DNA from: Parvularcula sp. LCG005
Lineage (GTDB): Bacteria > Pseudomonadota > Alphaproteobacteria > Caulobacterales > Parvularculaceae
NCBI RefSeq assembly: GCF_032930845.1
Contig: NZ_CP136758.1
Span: 976,501 to 1,040,500 of the forward strand
DNA: 64,000 nucleotides
Direction of reading: 5' to 3'
Below are positions 18,225 through 26,210 of this stretch, in pieces (the first letter of the stretch is position 1; every line of letters begins with the position of its first letter). A program made the position numbers and the translations under genes. Below the pieces are notes generated by a model that searched no databases, was not told the DNA's origin, and was given only the letters and a program-made list of their open reading frames with translations.

Positions 18225-18410
18225 TTACTGTTCTGCATTCGGGCTCGGCACAATCGCCAGCCCTTCCGCCTTCAGGCACTCGAACAGCCGCCTTGCGACG
18301 GCCTGTTCGGCGACAATATCACCAGACCGCGCAGCACTTAGCGGACCATGATCTGAAGCGAAGGCGATTGCCGCATTCCGGATTGCCAGAACTCGCTGTT
18401 CGGGGGTCAT
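18225..18410 (-). CDS. Small prophage protein, unknown
   Basis: 61 aa beginning MTPEQRVLAIRNAAIAFAS. No domain is recognised; it is mostly predicted helix. The ATG at 18410 is the first plausible start after the upstream gene, whose stop lies 5 bp away. It is the last gene of the leftward accessory operon next to attL. Confidence 0.55.
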   Translation of the reverse strand: MTPEQRVLAIRNAAIAFASDHGPLSAARSGDIVAEQAVARRLFECLKAEGLAIVPSPNAEQ

Positions 18411-18415
18411 CGGGC

Positions 18416-18718
18416 CTATTCTTTCGCTTCTGCGCAGGCGCAAGTGTTGTCCGTTCCGCACCACACGCCGATCGCTTGTCCGACCGCTGTTAGCGCCCAT
18501 GTGCGATTCGCGATTTCCGCCATCTCGGTTTCTTCACCGATGGCGAACGCCTGGCGCTCGTCATCGGTCAACTTTTGCAGATCCTGCTCGGCGTTGATGG
18601 CCTCGGGAATGCTAAGGCCGAGCCGATACGCCTTGTGACCGGCGCGACCGCCACCATCGTGCATGATGGTTTCCATCACGTCGAATATCGCCGGGTAGTT
18701 CCGAGCGGTGATGAGCAT
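18416..18718 (-). CDS. Prophage accessory protein, unknown
   Basis: 100 aa, acidic and helical, ending in a Cys-containing tail (WCGTDNTCACAEAKE). The central EQDLQKLTDDERQAFAIGEETEMAEIA is probably amphipathic helix. It lies 5 bp after the upstream accessory gene. Function unknown. Confidence 0.6.
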   Translation of the reverse strand: MLITARNYPAIFDVMETIMHDGGGRAGHKAYRLGLSIPEAINAEQDLQKLTDDERQAFAIGEETEMAEIANRTWALTAVGQAIGVWCGTDNTCACAEAKE

Positions 18719-18723
18719 CGGGG

Positions 18724-19014
18724 CTATCCTTTCGCTTTCTTCTTGTTTTCCAGCACCACAAAATCAGCCGTTATACAGCCATCCTCGTTAGTGCTGATTT
18801 TCTCAAGAAACGTCGTGGTGGACCCGCCATGCTCGCGCGCGATTGCGTTCATCAGTTTGGCAAAATCAACCAGGCCGCTGCCGATAACCTTTGCCGGGAT
18901 CATCTGACCGGAGTTCGGAAACCACGTAATCGTGATGTGGCTTTCTGGATTAATCATCGACACGAGGGAAACGTCCATCTCATGATCGCATTTTGGACAG
19001 GACACGTGCGTCAT
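18724..19014 (-). CDS. Prophage accessory protein with CPxC motif, unknown
   Basis: 96 aa. The N-terminus THVSCPKCDHEMDVSLV is like half of a zinc ribbon; no second CxxC pair follows. The C-terminus is Lys-rich (ENKKKAKG). Its ATG overlaps the stop of the methyltransferase-like gene by 4 bp (ATGA). Function unknown. Confidence 0.65.
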   Translation of the reverse strand: MTHVSCPKCDHEMDVSLVSMINPESHITITWFPNSGQMIPAKVIGSGLVDFAKLMNAIAREHGGSTTTFLEKISTNEDGCITADFVVLENKKKAKG

Positions 19015-19622
19015 CGGGCCTTACCTTTCGTTTTGAATGTCGAAATCGCGGGCATAGTCGAGGGTGTCGATCCGGTTGCTGCAGCAGTGGTGGTCACGCC
19101 AGCGTCGCCACGGCATTCGGCTTTTGCGAAACCGGGCGGCATTCGGTGGACGCGGGCCTCGCGGCCCTCCACAATATCCGTCGGAACAAGATGCGGAAGC
19201 CCTTTCAGCCAAAGGCACACGCGTTTCACTTCACCCTGCCCAAACTGCCACGGCTGCACTGACTGGCTGAAATCCGCGCCGATAACCTGTTTTGCATATC
19301 GGTGCATCACGGGGTTTTCGATCGCGATGCGTGGAATGTCAGCCTGCCATAAATCACGGAAGAGCACCGCGCCGTCGATCATTGCGGCCCAGCGCTCAGG
19401 GCGATCATGGAGCCAGCGCACACCGGCGTTGGTAAGGAAGGTACAGGGCGGATGGGCGATCATCAGATCCCAGCCGTCATCCAGCACATCCCTGACATCG
19501 CCCTGATAGTGCGCGCCTGCCGTTTCGCTCGCTCGAAGATCGCAGGACATTGCGTCATGGCCCGCATCCGTAAAAGCGTCGCGAACAATGCCGGAAAATT
19601 CGCAGGCGACAAGAACGCGCAT
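19011..19622 (-). CDS. Phage DNA-methyltransferase-like protein (truncated C5-MTase fold)
   Basis: 203 aa. The N-terminus RVLVACEFSGIVRDAFTDAG resembles the SAM-binding motif I region of cytosine-C5 methylases. GWDLMIAHPPCTFLTNAGVRW carries a PPC motif, and PRIAIENPVMHRYA is like motif VI (ENP). A target-recognition domain is absent, as in the common phage family of about 200 residues with this arrangement. The last 40 residues (after RVHRMPPG) are low-complexity Thr/Ala and diverge from what I would expect. Activity is uncertain; it may be a DNA modification or decoy protein. Confidence 0.75.
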   Translation of the reverse strand: MRVLVACEFSGIVRDAFTDAGHDAMSCDLRASETAGAHYQGDVRDVLDDGWDLMIAHPPCTFLTNAGVRWLHDRPERWAAMIDGAVLFRDLWQADIPRIAIENPVMHRYAKQVIGADFSQSVQPWQFGQGEVKRVCLWLKGLPHLVPTDIVEGREARVHRMPPGFAKAECRGDAGVTTTAAATGSTPSTMPAISTFKTKGKAR

Positions 19623-19837
19623 CAGGCTTTTCCATACGCGGCGGTCAAATACACATCAGAGTGCGTTTTATGGCCTGCATTGTAGACGTCCAAGGCTTCC
19701 GGGTTTGGATGCGTTTTTCCATCGGCGCTGATGAGACCCTTAGCAGCGCGCTTGTCGGCGACCGCCTGCATTTTCGCCGCAAGATCGGATGGGAGATTTG
19801 CGTCGGCAGTGAAATCGAATGGTTTCACTTGGGTCAT
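19622..19837 (-). CDS. Small prophage protein, unknown
   Basis: 71 aa starting MTQVKPFDFTADANLPSDLAAKMQ. The start at 19837 was chosen because upstream in-frame codons lie in the divergent promoter region. The stop overlaps the next ATG (TGATG). First gene of the leftward accessory operon. No domain recognised. Confidence 0.6.
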   Translation of the reverse strand: MTQVKPFDFTADANLPSDLAAKMQAVADKRAAKGLISADGKTHPNPEALDVYNAGHKTHSDVYLTAAYGKA

Positions 19838-19950
19838 AGTCTTCTCCAATATTTGCGCCGTCCCGGTGACTCCCGCTACGGCAAAACCTGTGCTTAACCG
19901 CAATATGGCAAACGCTGTGACATATTGCAAGATGAGAACAGGCGTGCCAT
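19838..19950. promoter_or_regulatory. Divergent promoter region of the accessory operons with inverted repeat
   Basis: 113 bp between divergent small-gene operons. An 8-bp inverted repeat GCAATATG (19900-19907), 13 bp, CATATTGC (19921-19928) is a candidate operator, 22 bp before the rightward start. Confidence 0.45.
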
Positions 19951-20475
19951 ATGCGTTTTTGTGTTGTTTGGTCCGATGGGATGGGTCGCCTCGCGCCGGT
20001 CAGGCAGAGAGAGCGATTTGCAGACCTTGGCGTGATCGAGCGAAACATCGTCGAAGACTGGGGCGACCTGCCGCCCCTTCGCTCGGGAGATATGGTGACG
20101 GTATGCACACCCTTGGCGCTTGCCCCGGACGTGATGACGCTGACCTTGCGGTATCGCGGGGTCATGCGCGCGAATGGCGCCATCGAAATCGACGGGATCG
20201 GATCATTCGCCGACTGGGACAGTTTTCCGGAGGCGCTGGAAGCCTACGAAACGGCACGCCGTCGTCGGCAGACCGCCAATGCCAGGGCGAAAGCCAAGCC
20301 ACAGCGCGGGCCGAGAGACCTCAAGACGAAGGCAGACCGGGAAGCCTTTGCGAAATTGTGGCGCGATCCCACCGTGCGGAAATCGGAATTGGCCGCCAAG
20401 TACGGCCGCGACTGGACTACGATCAACCGTTGGGGGAAGGCGCTGAAGCTGGGAGAGAAGGCGAAACCGGAATGA
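19951..20475 (+). CDS. Prophage accessory protein with C-terminal HTH-like segment
   Basis: 174 aa. The N-terminal half is beta-rich and unknown. A basic stretch follows (RRRRQTANARAKAKPQR, about 103-120). The C-terminus KSELAAKYGRDWTTINRWGKAL looks like a helix-turn-helix of the kind that reads repeated DNA. It may bind its own divergent promoter region, which is inference. The stop overlaps the next ATG (ATGA). Confidence 0.6.
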   Translation: MRFCVVWSDGMGRLAPVRQRERFADLGVIERNIVEDWGDLPPLRSGDMVTVCTPLALAPDVMTLTLRYRGVMRANGAIEIDGIGSFADWDSFPEALEAYETARRRRQTANARAKAKPQRGPRDLKTKADREAFAKLWRDPTVRKSELAAKYGRDWTTINRWGKALKLGEKAKPE

Positions 20476-20963
20476 TCAAGTGGTACACGGATCCCGCTTT
20501 CGTCTACGTCGCAACTCACGACGGACTGACTAAGATCGGTTACTCCTTCGATGCCGGCCATCGAATGCGCGTTCCGCTGAAGATGAGGGGCATGTCCCGA
20601 GGCGCACCCGAACTGTTCTGGTCATTGAAACTCAAGCCCCATCGTCTCGCTTGGCTGACCGAACAGCGGGCGCTGGGCGTTCTCTGTGCGCATGTCGTCG
20701 ACGGCGAATGGTTGCGCGTGTCGCCTAAGTTGGCTCGCGATACAGTGATCGCCAACGTTGAAACGGCGCTGCTCGAACTGAAAGCCGATGCGTTTCTGAC
20801 GCAATTTAACCGCGGCCACGTCAACCCCGACATGCTGATGCTGCTCGATCTTGCGGAGCATCTCGACGAAGGGTCTTACCCCACTGCCTGGTGGAATGCC
20901 CTTGAAGATGGACGCCGCCTGCGCAGAGAGCGCAGGGCAACTAAGAAGGGACCGGCAAAATGA
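20472..20963 (+). CDS. GIY-YIG/T5orf172-like protein
   Basis: 163 aa. The N-terminus FVYVATHDGLTKIGYSFDAGHRM fits the YVY...KIGYS...R pattern of the GIY-YIG-like T5orf172 (Mug113) nuclease family. A candidate downstream catalytic Glu lies in LAWLTEQRALG. The start at 20472 is set by the 4-bp overlap with the preceding gene. It may be a DNA endonuclease or an inactive relative. Its role in the accessory operon is unknown. Confidence 0.65.
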   Translation: MIKWYTDPAFVYVATHDGLTKIGYSFDAGHRMRVPLKMRGMSRGAPELFWSLKLKPHRLAWLTEQRALGVLCAHVVDGEWLRVSPKLARDTVIANVETALLELKADAFLTQFNRGHVNPDMLMLLDLAEHLDEGSYPTAWWNALEDGRRLRRERRATKKGPAK

Positions 20964-21385
20964 CGGACGACACCGTACCGAATGAGGGTCGCAGGGTTCT
21001 GTGGGCTTGGCAGCCAAACCCTGAATGGCGGGGAAGAGACTTTTCGCTATCTGTTACGCGAACGGCAGGACCATCCATAATGCCACTGGTGTTTGCGTCA
21101 GCCAGTGCGGCCCGCGACTGGGCAGCTGGCGAGGGCCTTCCCGGTCGGCCGATAGCGTTCCGAGAAGACGCCGAACTCTCTAAAAGGGATGGTATCGCGC
21201 CGCAGAGCAAAGAAACAGCGCGCCGAGTCGCGCAAATCGCCGCCAACAAATGCGGCCAGGTGCAATATCTGTTTGAAGTGAAAGAAGCTCAAGCGACCGA
21301 AACCGTTCCCGCCGGATGGCATTTTACGGCGTTTACGGATGGACCATTTAACCTCTCTTCCGCCGAAGAGATTGAACCGTGGTGA
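20960..21385 (+). CDS. Prophage accessory protein, unknown
   Basis: 141 aa, no recognised domain. The first half contains GRRVLWAWQPNPEWRGRDFSL and an Ala-rich helix. The ATG at 20960 overlaps the preceding stop (ATGA), with AAGGGACC upstream. Part of the rightward accessory operon. Confidence 0.6.
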   Translation: MTDDTVPNEGRRVLWAWQPNPEWRGRDFSLSVTRTAGPSIMPLVFASASAARDWAAGEGLPGRPIAFREDAELSKRDGIAPQSKETARRVAQIAANKCGQVQYLFEVKEAQATETVPAGWHFTAFTDGPFNLSSAEEIEPW

Positions 21386-21410
21386 ACCCCACCAAACAAG
21401 GACCGGAAGA

Positions 21411-21677
21411 ATGACCCGCGAAGAGAAAATTGAAGCGGTCGCTCGCCTCTTGTGTGGACGGAGCGGTTACGATCCTGATCGGTTGATGCCCGGTCTTGTC
21501 CCCATTCAACCTTCTATGGACGAGCCCGCCGACGGCAACACAGACTTTGTGGCGGATCAGTTTCCATATGACGGTGAGCTGCCGAATGGTGACGTGGGTA
21601 GTTTCTGGTGGCGTGACTACATTTTCGACGCGCAGGCCGTCATCAATCTTCTCGAAAGCGAAGGACCATCAGAATGA
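21411..21677 (+). CDS. Small prophage protein, unknown
   Basis: 88 aa, acidic, starting MTREEKIEAVARLLCGRSGYDPDRLMP. It has a Trp/Asp-rich end (SFWWRDYIFDAQAVINLLE). AAGGACC lies 8 bp before the ATG. The first 10 residues and the length recall small phage proteins of unknown role that bind or sit beside nucleic-acid enzymes; nothing firmer can be said. Confidence 0.6.
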   Translation: MTREEKIEAVARLLCGRSGYDPDRLMPGLVPIQPSMDEPADGNTDFVADQFPYDGELPNGDVGSFWWRDYIFDAQAVINLLESEGPSE

Positions 21678-21952
21678 GCACGCCAGAAGACATCCAGTTA
21701 GCCGCCGAGCTATTTGCCGAAACGATCTTTCGCGCGATCAACGAAGCGCTCGGGGGATCGCAAACCACACAGATTGCCATCGGCCGCAAGGAAATCAGCG
21801 TCGTGTTGCAGTCTCTTGCCAAGGTGTCAGGATTCTTCATCAGTAATTGTCCGCCTGATCAAATTGACGAGTTTGCAGACATTGTTCGGGCGTATGCGGA
21901 CGGAGCTGCTGAGGAACGTAGGCAGCATATGGCCCACGCCGGGCGAGCGTAA
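21674..21952 (+). CDS. Small prophage protein, unknown
   Basis: 92 aa, predicted mostly helical (EDIQLAAELFAETIFRAINEAL...ISVVLQSLAKVSGFFISN). The ATG overlaps the preceding stop (ATGA), and GAAGGACC lies upstream. No domain recognised. Confidence 0.6.
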   Translation: MSTPEDIQLAAELFAETIFRAINEALGGSQTTQIAIGRKEISVVLQSLAKVSGFFISNCPPDQIDEFADIVRAYADGAAEERRQHMAHAGRA

Positions 21953-21967
21953 GAAAAGGACCGTCTC

Positions 21968-22270
21968 ATGATGGATCTTAAAGATCACCTCACTCAACTG
22001 CGGGAAAAGCGTGATCTGCTCGACGCAGAAATCACTCAGATCGTGCAAAAGGCCATGTCAGACGCCACGCGCGACGACCTCACGAGACTATCCGCCCTTA
22101 GCTTGGCTGACATGGTCCTTGCCCAGCAAAAACTTATCGAGACGATGATCCAGGCGAGTGACGGGCGCTGTTATCATCCCACTTTTTTCGGCATGCCCAT
22201 TGATGAGGCTGCGCAGTTGGTGCTGAGCGCGAGGCATCAAAGACGAGGCCCCATCATCCCCGGCCAATAA
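21968..22270 (+). CDS. Small prophage protein, unknown
   Basis: 100 aa, with an N-terminal coiled-coil-like helix (DLKDHLTQLREKRDLLDAEITQIVQ). AAAAGGACC precedes it. Last gene of the rightward accessory operon. Its 3' end overlaps the convergent end of the lysis operon by 17 bp, with no terminator visible between them. Confidence 0.6.
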   Translation: MMDLKDHLTQLREKRDLLDAEITQIVQKAMSDATRDDLTRLSALSLADMVLAQQKLIETMIQASDGRCYHPTFFGMPIDEAAQLVLSARHQRRGPIIPGQ

Positions 22271-22559
22271 CCCGCCGGATCAGCACGCCGACCGCTGACT
22301 TCTCTTCCCGCAACAGACGCAGCAATTGGCCCCCGTCGCGCATGGCAAAGACGACCAGCAAGATGACACCGGCTCCGGTGCGCATATACACCGCATCCAA
22401 CAACGCGCCGACTGCAACACAGACGCTGACAATTGACTTTCCGGCCTGCCAGGAAAAAAGGCGCGGGCGCACCGACCAATAAAACAGGGCGGCGATGCCA
22501 AAGCCGAACGATTCCAGCACTAGAAACACAATATACGTCGTTGAAAAGAACTGCTGCAT
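22254..22559 (-). CDS. Small membrane protein, holin/lysis candidate
   Basis: 101 aa with about three hydrophobic segments (YIVFLVLESFGFGIAALFYW, VSVCVAVGALLDAVY, GAGVILLVVFAM) and a basic C-terminus (RRVIGRG). It is the last gene of the leftward late series, beside endolysin and spanins. The position fits a holin or antiholin. Sequence alone does not prove it. Confidence 0.6.
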   Translation of the reverse strand: MQQFFSTTYIVFLVLESFGFGIAALFYWSVRPRLFSWQAGKSIVSVCVAVGALLDAVYMRTGAGVILLVVFAMRDGGQLLRLLREEKSAVGVLIRRVIGRG

Positions 22560-22564
22560 ACTGA

Positions 22565-22963
22565 TTAATCTTTCCCGCTACCGGTTTCCGCCAGGCCGCG
22601 CATCCATTTCTTGAATATCGGCACGGAACCGGCGGACAATACGAACGGCACGAGCCAGTCGGCCAAATGAATGGCGGTGCCGTTGACGCTGATCTGCAGG
22701 CCGTCCGGCATGGCCGAACTGGCCCCGCAGCCAAAGACGACGCCAATAACGAAGGTCGCCGCAATGTCGGCAAAGGGCACCGGACGCCCCTTCTTCTTGG
22801 CGTCTCCCATGGTCAGGGCAGCTCCGACAAACGCCCCGGCAAGGGCCAGGCCGAAGGTAACCAGGCTGACGCCCCCGTCCGATGGGGGCGGCTCCTGCGC
22901 CGCAACGCTGGCCGTCATGGCCATCACTGCCGCCACAATCAATTTGGGCAGGGGTCCAGCCAT
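22565..22963 (-). CDS. Putative holin, multi-spanning membrane protein
   Basis: 132 aa. The hydrophobic N-terminus (KLIVAAVMAMTASVAAQ) may be a signal or TM. Three further membrane segments follow: LVTFGLALAGAFVGAALTMG, ADIAATFVIGVVFGCG and ADWLVPFVLSAGSVPIF. A charged KKKGRP loop separates the first two. It lies between the spanins and another small membrane protein, and is the better holin candidate of the two. Confidence 0.6.
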   Translation of the reverse strand: MAGPLPKLIVAAVMAMTASVAAQEPPPSDGGVSLVTFGLALAGAFVGAALTMGDAKKKGRPVPFADIAATFVIGVVFGCGASSAMPDGLQISVNGTAIHLADWLVPFVLSAGSVPIFKKWMRGLAETGSGKD

Positions 22964-22978
22964 GATGTTGCCTTCCGC

Positions 22979-23239
22979 TCATTTCACTTCATCCGCTTTC
23001 AGCCCATCGCGCCAGGCGCGCAGGGCCGCTTTGTGCTCATTACAGGCGTCCAGCGCCTCGCGCAGGGCCGTGAATATCTCCGCCGTGGTGGGTGCCCGCA
23101 CGGCCTTACAGTCCACCAGCCAGGCCGGATCCGGCAGGGCCGGGGGCGGCGGGGGTGTCGCCACAGGGGCCGTCGAACAGGCAGTCAAGGACAGCGTCAG
23201 GCCACACCATGCGGCCGCAGCGTTCCAGCATCTCGTCAT
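22979..23239 (-). CDS. Rz1-like outer-membrane spanin lipoprotein
   Basis: 86 aa. The signal peptide ends in lipobox LTAC, followed by the Pro-rich stretch PVATPPPPPALPDP typical of o-spanins. The first 134 bp overlap the 3' end of the Rz-like gene in another frame, the classic embedded Rz/Rz1 layout. It works with the i-spanin to fuse inner and outer membranes in the last step of lysis. Confidence 0.8.
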   Translation of the reverse strand: MTRCWNAAAAWCGLTLSLTACSTAPVATPPPPPALPDPAWLVDCKAVRAPTTAEIFTALREALDACNEHKAALRAWRDGLKADEVK

Positions 23240-23507
23240 GGCTCAATTCTTCCTTGATGATCCGTTCCCGCACCACGGAACGCGCCTCGTTCCGGGCCGT
23301 CACTTCCAGGCGCTTCGTCGCCCCGGCCCACAGGGCCATCTGCGCATTCTGTGCATAGTCCCGTTGCGCCCGCGCCACGTCCCGCTCATGGGTCAGGAGC
23401 GCGGCGTTGGCCGCCAGCTGGTCAACCTCCCCCCGCAGGAACGCAATCCAGCCCGCAAAGACGAGAGACAGCACGGCGGGCAGGGCGACGGGCCAGAGCC
23501 TAAGCAT
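23106..23507 (-). CDS. Rz-like inner-membrane spanin
   Basis: 133 aa. An N-terminal membrane anchor (LWPVALPAVLSLVFAGWIAF) is followed by a long periplasmic helical region (LAANAALLTHERDVARAQRD) and a Cys-containing tail. It overlaps the endolysin stop by 8 bp and contains the start of the Rz1-like gene. Role in lysis inferred from architecture and context. Confidence 0.75.
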   Translation of the reverse strand: MLRLWPVALPAVLSLVFAGWIAFLRGEVDQLAANAALLTHERDVARAQRDYAQNAQMALWAGATKRLEVTARNEARSVVRERIIKEELSHDEMLERCGRMVWPDAVLDCLFDGPCGDTPAAPGPAGSGLAGGL

Positions 23508-23958
23508 AGACGCCCCGCGTCATCACCTGTGCTTCCAGCCTCCGGCGTCGGGTCAGGCCCTCCACCGGCTGCAGCGTGCCGTTCACACGCGCCTTGTTCC
23601 AGCGCTGCAGGGACGCCGCAGCAACCTCCATAGGGACCTCGTCATTGATCAGCTTGCGCAGCGTCGACCGCTTCAGCGCGCCGCACCCCAGATTATAGGT
23701 GAAGCTGACCAGGGCATCGAAGACGTGCTGCTTCATCGGCACCTTGATCAGCTCATTAACGCAGTCGGCGCTGATTTGCGCATCCTCGCGCAGCAGGACC
23801 TCAGCATGAAACTCCGAGATGACATTGCCCTCGCGCGCGTCAGGGCCGGTGTGACCATAACCAATGGTCCAGATGCCCGCCACGTCCTGGTATGCCCGCA
23901 GGCGCAACCCCTCGCGCATTTTCAGAAAGGTCAGGCCCGGCTCTGACAGTTTCATCAT
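23500..23958 (-). CDS. Endolysin, T4-lysozyme family (GH24)
   Basis: 152 aa muramidase that cuts peptidoglycan. The catalytic pattern is visible: Glu in KMREGLRLRAY, then YQDVAGIWTIGYGHT with the Asp and Thr of the E-D-T triad. VFDALVSFTYNLGCGAL and the C-terminal RRRLEAQV match the family. There is no signal or SAR segment, so it should need a holin. The first ATG overlaps the upstream stop (ATGA). Confidence 0.93.
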   Translation of the reverse strand: MMKLSEPGLTFLKMREGLRLRAYQDVAGIWTIGYGHTGPDAREGNVISEFHAEVLLREDAQISADCVNELIKVPMKQHVFDALVSFTYNLGCGALKRSTLRKLINDEVPMEVAAASLQRWNKARVNGTLQPVEGLTRRRRLEAQVMTRGVYA

Positions 23959-26210
23959 CGCGCCCGCGCCCCCATATTCTCGAGGAACAGCTGTTCCAGC
24001 GCCTCGTCATCCGGCGCGATGGTCTCGTTTTGTGCCCATGGCTGATTTGCGTTCGGGCGCCAGCCGGTGAATGTCGCAATGGCTGCCTCGTCACCGTGGA
24101 TCGTCCGCACGCGGGCCAGCCGGTCACGGACAATCTCAACGGCGGCATCGCCATAGGACAGGCGCGCATTCACCTCGGCAAAGATCGCCGAATAGTCTTT
24201 GTCGCCCTTGTTTTTTTCGTTCTGGGCGTGGTTGTTTTCCTCATAGGGACCGGCCCACGGAATACCGAACTCACGGCCAACATTCCGCACGATGGACGAT
24301 CCGCGAAACACCCCTGAATTGCTGCCGCGATCCCGCCAGGTCCGGTAATCCGTCGCCCATTGCATGATCATCGCGACCAGTCGGTCACCGGGATTCGGGT
24401 GACCAGCGGACGTGTCGGCGTACAGCGCCTTGACACGGGCGATCAGGGCGGGGTCTGTCACGCTGTCAAACTTCATGCCGTGATAGGCGAGCATGGGCAG
24501 GATGCCGTCGCCCCAGCCATTGCGGTACGCCGCACAGCTGACGGCGAAATGGTCGGGCAGGCTCAGGCCGGATTTGGCATGACCGTCATCAATGTAACGC
24601 TGGGCCCCTCTGATGATCAGATAGACGTCCGACCACTGATTGGCCTGGATCCCGGACAGGATGGCGTCGGCCTCTGCCGCACTGCCGGCCTGATCGATCT
24701 GCGACCCGAACTCGGTGGCCCATTTCTGGTCATAGCCCTGCTCCTGGTTACTGGCGAGGACACAGGTCGCGTCAAGATTCACGCCCTGATCCTGCCCGGC
24801 GAGGCGGATATGGTCGATCATGCTGGCCGACAGCCAGCCTTGCGCGCTCGCCCAATGGGCCCGGTCGATCAGGCCCATCTCGTGCAGGGGGACCGCCATG
24901 CCGCACAGGAACGCCTTCTGGTCGGGGAAGTGATTGCCCCAGCATTCATTGCCGAACTCATGACGCTCACGGATCGTCAGGGGCACGCCCTTGCGGATCT
25001 TCTCTGCAATCAGCAGGCGACCATAGGCCAGATGCGCTTCGCCGCTGGCGATGCCTTTGGCCGACGCCAGGCCCCATTGATACATGAGGCTGTTATGAGC
25101 GGGCGCGGCGGCATGACGCCCCATCCAGCCCGCTTTGCGCCACGCTTCTGTGAACTGAATATGGCCGCCGGGCGCATCGTCAAACGCTGATGCCCCGAGC
25201 CATATCGACATGTTCAGCCAGCAGCCCGCGTCCGCCCGGTGCGCCCGCTCATACAGCGCGCCACAGGACGGGGCGAGCTTGCCCACCTGTTCAGGAAACG
25301 CCGGGTCTTCGCCGCCCGATCCGATGGACCATGAATAATCCGCGCCCTGATCGATCTGGTCCACCGACCGAACGCGCGCCACCATGACCGACTGGCTGGC
25401 CATCCCCCGATCCCAGTCGGCGGGCTTCTTCGCGTCGACCATTTCATAGGTCCAGTCATGACCCCGCACATGGTCGGGCTCATGACGCGCATAGCCGAAA
25501 AACACCCGTCGCAATTCCAGCGGCTCTGCATTCCCGCCGCCCTCCCACATGACCTGAAAGCCCGGACGGAAGCCCGGCCCGACGCTGAACTGCAGATAGC
25601 CCGGACGCTCGACCTCGATGTCGACGCGCGCATCGTGAGCAAGGAATATCCGGCCCTGTTCCGTCGGCCAACGGACAATCATTTTCCCATGGGCGTCAGG
25701 CACGTCATAGAACGGCCCCTGGGCGATGATGAACTGCGCACCCTCGGGATGGTCGGGGGACAGGGTCTGCGCGTCCCGATCATAAAGGCCGTGGTCCCGC
25801 TGGTAGAGCGCCTGCAGGTTCGGCTCATTGTAAACGGGCAGGCCAGGCACCCCGGCGAGCAGGGGCGGCCCCGCCAGGCGCATCCGGTTACTCACGAGCG
25901 GCGCGGCCCCGGCGCTCGGGGAATGACCGGTATCGCCGTGAATATAGATCAGGCCATCCGCCTCCGGCTCTTGGGCAGGCAATTCCGCGACAGGCGGCAG
26001 GCTGTCCCGCTGACCGAACCGCTCACCAACGCCAAACAGGGCCCGCTCCAGCCGGTTGGCCAAAACGGTCCGGTCAGCGCCGTCCAGCAGGTCCTGCCGC
26101 AGCTGCCGCAGGCTGCCGATCAGTGGCCGCAGGGCGCGGGGCTGCGCTTTATGCAAAGCCTTCATCGCGCCCGCGAAGGCGATCATCTGTTTGCTATCGT
26201 CTGGGGTCAT
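23955..26210 (-). CDS. Large prophage protein of unknown function (virion or depolymerase candidate)
   Basis: 751 aa starting MTPDDSKQMIAFAGAMKALHK; the ATG at 26210 overlaps the upstream stop by 1 bp. The N-terminal 100 residues are helical. A region with IYIHGDTGHS and a beta-rich middle part (about 160-290) follow. The C-terminal 350 residues are helical and Trp-rich (ECWGNHFPDQKAFLCGMAV, AAYRNGWGDGILPMLAYHG). No known family is recognised. Position between tail-fibre genes and endolysin suggests a tail-associated or host-surface-acting protein. That is inference only. Confidence 0.85.
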   Translation of the reverse strand: MTPDDSKQMIAFAGAMKALHKAQPRALRPLIGSLRQLRQDLLDGADRTVLANRLERALFGVGERFGQRDSLPPVAELPAQEPEADGLIYIHGDTGHSPSAGAAPLVSNRMRLAGPPLLAGVPGLPVYNEPNLQALYQRDHGLYDRDAQTLSPDHPEGAQFIIAQGPFYDVPDAHGKMIVRWPTEQGRIFLAHDARVDIEVERPGYLQFSVGPGFRPGFQVMWEGGGNAEPLELRRVFFGYARHEPDHVRGHDWTYEMVDAKKPADWDRGMASQSVMVARVRSVDQIDQGADYSWSIGSGGEDPAFPEQVGKLAPSCGALYERAHRADAGCWLNMSIWLGASAFDDAPGGHIQFTEAWRKAGWMGRHAAAPAHNSLMYQWGLASAKGIASGEAHLAYGRLLIAEKIRKGVPLTIRERHEFGNECWGNHFPDQKAFLCGMAVPLHEMGLIDRAHWASAQGWLSASMIDHIRLAGQDQGVNLDATCVLASNQEQGYDQKWATEFGSQIDQAGSAAEADAILSGIQANQWSDVYLIIRGAQRYIDDGHAKSGLSLPDHFAVSCAAYRNGWGDGILPMLAYHGMKFDSVTDPALIARVKALYADTSAGHPNPGDRLVAMIMQWATDYRTWRDRGSNSGVFRGSSIVRNVGREFGIPWAGPYEENNHAQNEKNKGDKDYSAIFAEVNARLSYGDAAVEIVRDRLARVRTIHGDEAAIATFTGWRPNANQPWAQNETIAPDDEALEQLFLENMGARAR

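Noticed and set aside
19011-19622. Restriction-modification system
   Set aside because: Only a truncated methylase-like protein is present; no recognisable restriction endonuclease gene is beside it, and the GIY-YIG-like gene is in another operon.
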